Origin: Ruminococcus flavefaciens
Lineage (GTDB): Bacteria; Bacillota; Clostridia; Oscillospirales; Ruminococcaceae
Assembly: GCF_900119075.1 (NCBI RefSeq)
Contig: NZ_FPIP01000007.1
Span: forward strand, 1 to 64,000
Direction of reading: 5' to 3'
Length of the DNA: 64,000 bases
The translations under genes and the position numbers were made by a program. This document shows, in pieces, positions 61,124 through 64,000 of the stretch; within the stretch, counting starts at the first letter, position 1; every line of letters begins with the position of its first letter. The notes under the pieces are model-generated. The model saw only the letters and a program-made list of their open reading frames with translations, was not told the DNA's origin and did no database searches.

Positions 61124-62194
61124 ATGGCATTTTGTAAATTCTGCGGAAAGCAGATCCCTGACGGCGGAAGCTGCGACTGCGAAGCAGCAAAGAAGGCTGC
61201 CGAGACAGCTGAAAAGGCTGAGAATGCTGCTGAGGCTGTAAAGGAGGACGCTGCTCAGGCTGTTGAAACAGTTAAGGAGGAGGCAGCGCAGGCTGCTGAA
61301 ACAGTTAAGGAAGAAGCAGCAAAGGCTGTTGAAAAAGCTGAAGAAACAGCTGAAAAGGTCGAAGAAAAGGCTTCAGAGGTCGTAAACGAGGTAAGAAGCG
61401 ACGCTGTAGATGCTGCAAAGGAGGCTCAGCAGAAGGCTGAGGACGCAGCTAAGCAGGCAGGAAACGGCTTCAAGCAGCTCAGCGGTGCTGATATCGCCAA
61501 GAAGGTAGAGGGTATCACAAACAGCATCAATGAAAAGCTTCCCGAGAACGTAAAGAAGAACAAGAGCCTTGTATATATTGCAGCAGGTGCTTGTGCTGCG
61601 CTTCTTCTCTGTCTTATCCTTGCAGTCTGCTCAATGGGCGGCGGCGCAAAGGGCACAGCTAAGAAGTACATCAACAATACCTACAGCAAGAAGGGCGGAA
61701 AGACCTTCTATTCACTCATGCTTCCAAAGTCTGCTATAAAGGAGCTTAAGGAAGACGACGATTTCGATGATATGGTCGATGATTACAACGACAGGATAGA
61801 GGATCTTATAGACGATCTGGACGGAAAGGCTACAGTTCCGAAGTTTGACAAGATCTCACGCAAGGAAAAGATGAAGAAGTCACAGCTCAACAAGGCTGAG
61901 GACTATTTCGAGAGTATCTGTGAGATGTTTGACGCTGATGATGACGATATCACAGTAACACAGGGCTATGAGCTCAAGATAAAGACCAAGAACAAGGACG
62001 AGGACGGCGACGTTCAGCACGAAAAGGATACTATCTGCGTTGTCAAGGTAAAGGGCGACGGCTGGAAGGTAATTCCTGCTGATGCAGACAGCATTTCTGC
62101 TTCATCAAGACTTCTCAGCAGCTTACTTGGCATAAGCTCAAGCTTCTCAGGCAAGGACAGCGACGATTTCAGTCTTGAAGATATCTTTGATTGA
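61124..62194 (+). CDS. zinc-ribbon, coiled-coil, single-pass membrane protein (paralog 1)
   Basis: This is a 356-residue protein. The N-terminal ribbon half-site is CKFCGK...CDC (5-20). An Ala/Glu/Lys heptad region (about 22-115) with repeats of AETVKEEAAQA forms a coiled coil of the apolipoprotein/LEA type. One membrane segment (about 148-170) follows, then a charged domain (about 175-330) with KGGKTFYSLMLPKSAIKELK and KDTICVVKVKGDGWKVIPAD. The C-terminal domain recurs in the next gene. The family is not one I can name; the topology puts the charged domain outside the cell. It is preceded by ATGGAGGTTTTTTTATG. Confidence 0.72.
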   Translation: MAFCKFCGKQIPDGGSCDCEAAKKAAETAEKAENAAEAVKEDAAQAVETVKEEAAQAAETVKEEAAKAVEKAEETAEKVEEKASEVVNEVRSDAVDAAKEAQQKAEDAAKQAGNGFKQLSGADIAKKVEGITNSINEKLPENVKKNKSLVYIAAGACAALLLCLILAVCSMGGGAKGTAKKYINNTYSKKGGKTFYSLMLPKSAIKELKEDDDFDDMVDDYNDRIEDLIDDLDGKATVPKFDKISRKEKMKKSQLNKAEDYFESICEMFDADDDDITVTQGYELKIKTKNKDEDGDVQHEKDTICVVKVKGDGWKVIPADADSISASSRLLSSLLGISSSFSGKDSDDFSLEDIFD

Positions 62195-62201
62195 TTATTA
62201 T

Positions 62202-62233
62202 GATCCGAGGCAGAAATGCTTCGGATCTTTTTA
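62202..62233 (+). terminator. terminator of paralog 1
   Basis: Stem GATCCGAGGCA (62202-62212) with TGCTTCGGATC (62217-62227), GAAA loop, then TTTTTATT. Confidence 0.85.
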
Positions 62234-62262
62234 TTGACTAAAAGCCTTTTGTGTGATAGAAT
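62234..62262 (+). promoter_or_regulatory. promoter of the second zinc-ribbon membrane gene
   Basis: -35 TTGACT (62234-62239), 17-bp spacer, -10 TAGAAT (62257-62262). The terminator-promoter block resembles that at 63205-63251. Confidence 0.7.
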
Positions 62263-62295
62263 AAGTGTATTGTATTACGTTACGGAGGTCATATA

Positions 62296-62922
62296 ATGCC
62301 ATATTGTAAGAATTGCGGAAAAAAAGTACCATTATTCAAGAAATGTGAATGCACAGCAGCAGAAAAAAACGTAAAAAACAGCACAAAGCGCTTGCTTGTT
62401 TTAATTGTTTTCGTTGTATTCTTCATACTGGGCTTGATACTGGGAGTTAGTTTAGCAGGCTCGGGAACCAAGGGAACTGTCAAGACCTATGTCAAAGCGG
62501 CTTCAAGCAAAAAGGGCGGCAAGACCTTCTATTCGCTGACTATGCCCGACGAAGTCATAAAGGTCCTTAAGGACAGTAATAAGTACGATGACAAGGTGGA
62601 CGCCTACAACGACATGATAGAGGACATGATAGAGGACTTAGAGGGCAAGGAGTCGGCTCCCAAGTTTGACAAGATAATGCGCGAGAAAAAGCTTACAAAG
62701 TCTCAGCTCAAGAAAGCGGAGCAGTATTTCGAGCGTATCGCCGAGAAGTACGGTGCTGAGAACGTGGATATAACGGTCACAAAGGGTAAAGAGGTCAAGT
62801 TCAGGACCAAGCATAAGAACGAGGACGGAGACTATAAGCAAGAAAAGGTAACGATATGCGTCGTCAAAGTCAAAGGCGAAGGCTGGAAAATAGCTCCCAT
62901 GAGCGCCGACAGTCTCGGCTGA
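62296..62922 (+). CDS. zinc-ribbon single-pass membrane protein (paralog 2, no coiled coil)
   Basis: This is a 208-residue protein. The N-terminal ribbon CKNCGK...CEC (4-19) is followed directly by a membrane segment (about 33-55) and a C-terminal domain (about 60-205) clearly homologous to paralog 1: KKGGKTFYSLTMPDEVIKVLK, SQLKKAEQYFE, EKVTICVVKVKGEGWKIAP. It lacks the coiled-coil insert, so one paralog gained or lost it. The pair likely arose by tandem duplication. Its terminator is split by an inserted element. Confidence 0.72.
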   Translation: MPYCKNCGKKVPLFKKCECTAAEKNVKNSTKRLLVLIVFVVFFILGLILGVSLAGSGTKGTVKTYVKAASSKKGGKTFYSLTMPDEVIKVLKDSNKYDDKVDAYNDMIEDMIEDLEGKESAPKFDKIMREKKLTKSQLKKAEQYFERIAEKYGAENVDITVTKGKEVKFRTKHKNEDGDYKQEKVTICVVKVKGEGWKIAPMSADSLG

Positions 62923-62926
62923 TAAA

Positions 62927-63221
62927 TATCCGATGTATTATCTTAGCACTTATATAAGAGTTTATAGTTATTTATCGGGGAAAACCTTTCTGAGGAAAGG
63001 TTCTTCCCCGAACCCCTTTCCAAAGACTTTTAGCTGATTTTTTCTATAACAGAGCCCCTCTGTAGTTCGTACAGAGGGGCAAATTGTTTTTTGGGGCTCT
63101 ATTATAGAAAAAATGAAATAACGGTCTTGAAAGAGATACGAAAAGCCTTTTCAAAATGGTTACCTCAATAATAAGTATAAAAATTCTATATAAGTGTTAA
63201 GGATAATGCTTCGGATTTTTT
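62927..63221 (+). terminator. terminator of paralog 2, split by an inserted element
   Basis: The left arm 62928-62942 (ATCCGATGTATTATC) pairs with the right arm 63201-63216 (GATAATGCTTCGGAT) over about 15 bp with one mismatch and one G-T, followed by a T-run. The arms are separated by 250 bp of MITE-like copy B. Joining the flanks gives an ordinary terminator with a TTAAG-type loop. Confidence 0.75.
62947..63196. mobile_element. MITE-like non-coding element, copy B (250 bp)
   Basis: The termini are inverted CACTTATATA. The flanks TTAG (62943-62946) and TTAA (63197-63200) give a likely 3-bp TTA target duplication. The interior has AACCTTTC/GAAAGGTT, then the large stem TTTTTTCTATAACAGAGCCCC (split at 63039-63058) pairing with GGGGCTCTATTATAGAAAAA (63093-63112), around an inner CCCCTCTGTA/TACAGAGGGG hairpin. 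It is the inverse orientation of copy A. Confidence 0.82.
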
Positions 63222-63222
63222 A

Positions 63223-63251
63223 TTGACTATTACTGCGATATATGGTAAAAT
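63223..63251 (+). promoter_or_regulatory. promoter of the AEC transporter gene
   Basis: -35 TTGACT (63223-63228), 17-bp spacer, -10 TAAAAT (63246-63251). Confidence 0.7.
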
Positions 63252-63310
63252 AATTTGGTTACTGTTCAGGTGACCGTGAAGCGATACTGTATAAGAAAGC
63301 TGGAGAGATA

Positions 63311-64000
63311 ATGGCGTCAACTATACTATATAAAACAGTGATAATGCTCATTCTCATCGGAGTAGGCGTTATCTGCGCAAAAACCAAACTCATAAGCGAG
63401 GCTTCAAATAAAGACCTGTCCAAATTCGTATTGCAGGTAGTCAATCCTGTTGTAATATTCATGTCATATCAGACGAAATACCGCAAAGAGCTGGTTAAGA
63501 ACCTACTGCTGACCTTTGTTATATCGGCGGCAGTACTTGGCGCGGTGATACTGCTCTCCTATGGCTTTGTTCGCAAAAAGCAGGGCAGGGAAACGGAGAT
63601 AGAGCGCTTTTCGTCGGTGTATTCCAACTGCGGCTTCATGGGTATCCCTCTTGTGGACGCTATCTATCACGAGGAGGGCGTATTCTACCTGACTGCCTTT
63701 ATAACCGTGTTCAATCTCATTGTATGGACTCACGGAGTTATCCTCATTTCGGGAAAAAAGGACTTCAAACAGGTGGTAAAGGTGTTCTATTCGCCTACAA
63801 TTATAGCGATATTTCTCGGACTTATCACGTTCTTTGTGCAGATAAAGCTCCCCTCGGCACTGGCTGATTCTCTCGGATTCATCAAGGAGATAAATACTCC
63901 CATGGCTATGATAGTTTCGGGAGTCACTATAGCAGGCACGAATATCCCGAAAATGCTGAAAAACTACAGGATATACTACGTATGTTTGTTAAAGCTCCTT
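63311..64000 (+). CDS. AEC-family (auxin efflux carrier-like) transporter, C-terminus beyond window
   Basis: The frame is open from ATG 63311 (GGAG 5 nt upstream) to the window end, 230 codons; the family is about 300-320 residues, so roughly a quarter is missing. Hydrophobic segments lie at about 5-20, 35-50, 60-80 and onward. The AEC signature SNCGFMGIPLVDAIYHEEGV is followed by YLTAFITVFNLIVWTHGVIL. Bacterial members export or import carboxylates such as malate; the substrate is unknown here. Confidence 0.88.
   Translation, partial: MASTILYKTVIMLILIGVGVICAKTKLISEASNKDLSKFVLQVVNPVVIFMSYQTKYRKELVKNLLLTFVISAAVLGAVILLSYGFVRKKQGRETEIERFSSVYSNCGFMGIPLVDAIYHEEGVFYLTAFITVFNLIVWTHGVILISGKKDFKQVVKVFYSPTIIAIFLGLITFFVQIKLPSALADSLGFIKEINTPMAMIVSGVTIAGTNIPKMLKNYRIYYVCLLKLL

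Noticed and set aside
1-64000. tRNA, rRNA, CRISPR arrays, transposase or phage genes
   Set aside because: I looked for conserved tRNA arms, regularly spaced direct repeats and transposase/integrase motifs and found none; a tRNAscan/minced run would confirm.

Overview
The window looks like a chromosomal segment of a low/mid-GC Gram-positive anaerobe of the Ruminococcus/Oscillospiraceae type. Evidence: type I dockerin repeats on three secreted proteins (a cellulosome trait), BspA-like leucine-rich-repeat surface proteins with long Thr-Lys-Pro linkers, a SpoVT regulator, a T-box leader, strong AGGAGG-type ribosome binding sites, and many near-consensus SigA promoters with 17-bp spacers. No rRNA, tRNA, CRISPR array, prophage or transposase gene was seen. 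Genus is an inference.

Layout. 1-7.7 kb: one giant secreted Ig-like/MBG repeat protein on the minus strand, cut by the left edge, with a long structured leader and a (GACA)7 tract behind a strong promoter. 7.8-15.3 kb: small membrane genes, a CNNM/CorC-type protein, a small protein carrying the signature loop of the oxaloacetate decarboxylase beta subunit, and a three-gene operon MBOAT acyltransferase - SGNH hydrolase - Ser/Thr kinase (probable envelope O-acylation). 15.5-24.4 kb: an SNF-family transporter; the operon yfmF-like/yfmH-like/lgt/folD; a RING-like zinc/membrane protein with a lipoprotein; a lone type IV pilin-like protein. 24.5-29.4 kb: a T-box leader with a UAC (Tyr) specifier heads membrane gene - uvrA - tyrS. 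29.7-34.7 kb: DUF1846 protein, spoVT, iron alcohol dehydrogenase, MORN-repeat protein. 34.8-40.7 kb: two divergent LRR_5-dockerin proteins.

40.7-49.8 kb is a cyclic-di-GMP cluster of five minus-strand genes. The two end genes keep GGDEF/GGEEF signatures (cyclases). The three middle genes have degenerate GGDEF and intact EAL domains (phosphodiesterases). 50-53.6 kb: a VanZ-like gene and a compact GDP-heptose pathway (hddA, an hddC-gmhB fusion, gmhA). 53.7-64 kb: a secreted protein with several dockerin-like calcium loops, a DEDDh exonuclease with an MmcQ/YjbR-type gene, an alpha/beta hydrolase-tex-DUF2225 operon, a tandem pair of zinc-ribbon membrane proteins, and an AEC transporter cut by the right edge.

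Intergenic space is full of dispersed non-coding repeats. (1) Palindromic modules starting TGTAGGGG. (2) Trains of small hairpins. (3) Two copies of a 250-313 bp MITE-like element with CACTTATATA termini and compensated stems; both copies sit in the loop of what reads as an interrupted terminator hairpin. The strongest candidates for undescribed biology are that element, the (GACA)7/leader of the giant adhesin, the distant Tyr T-box control of uvrA, and the envelope-acylation operon with its own kinase.
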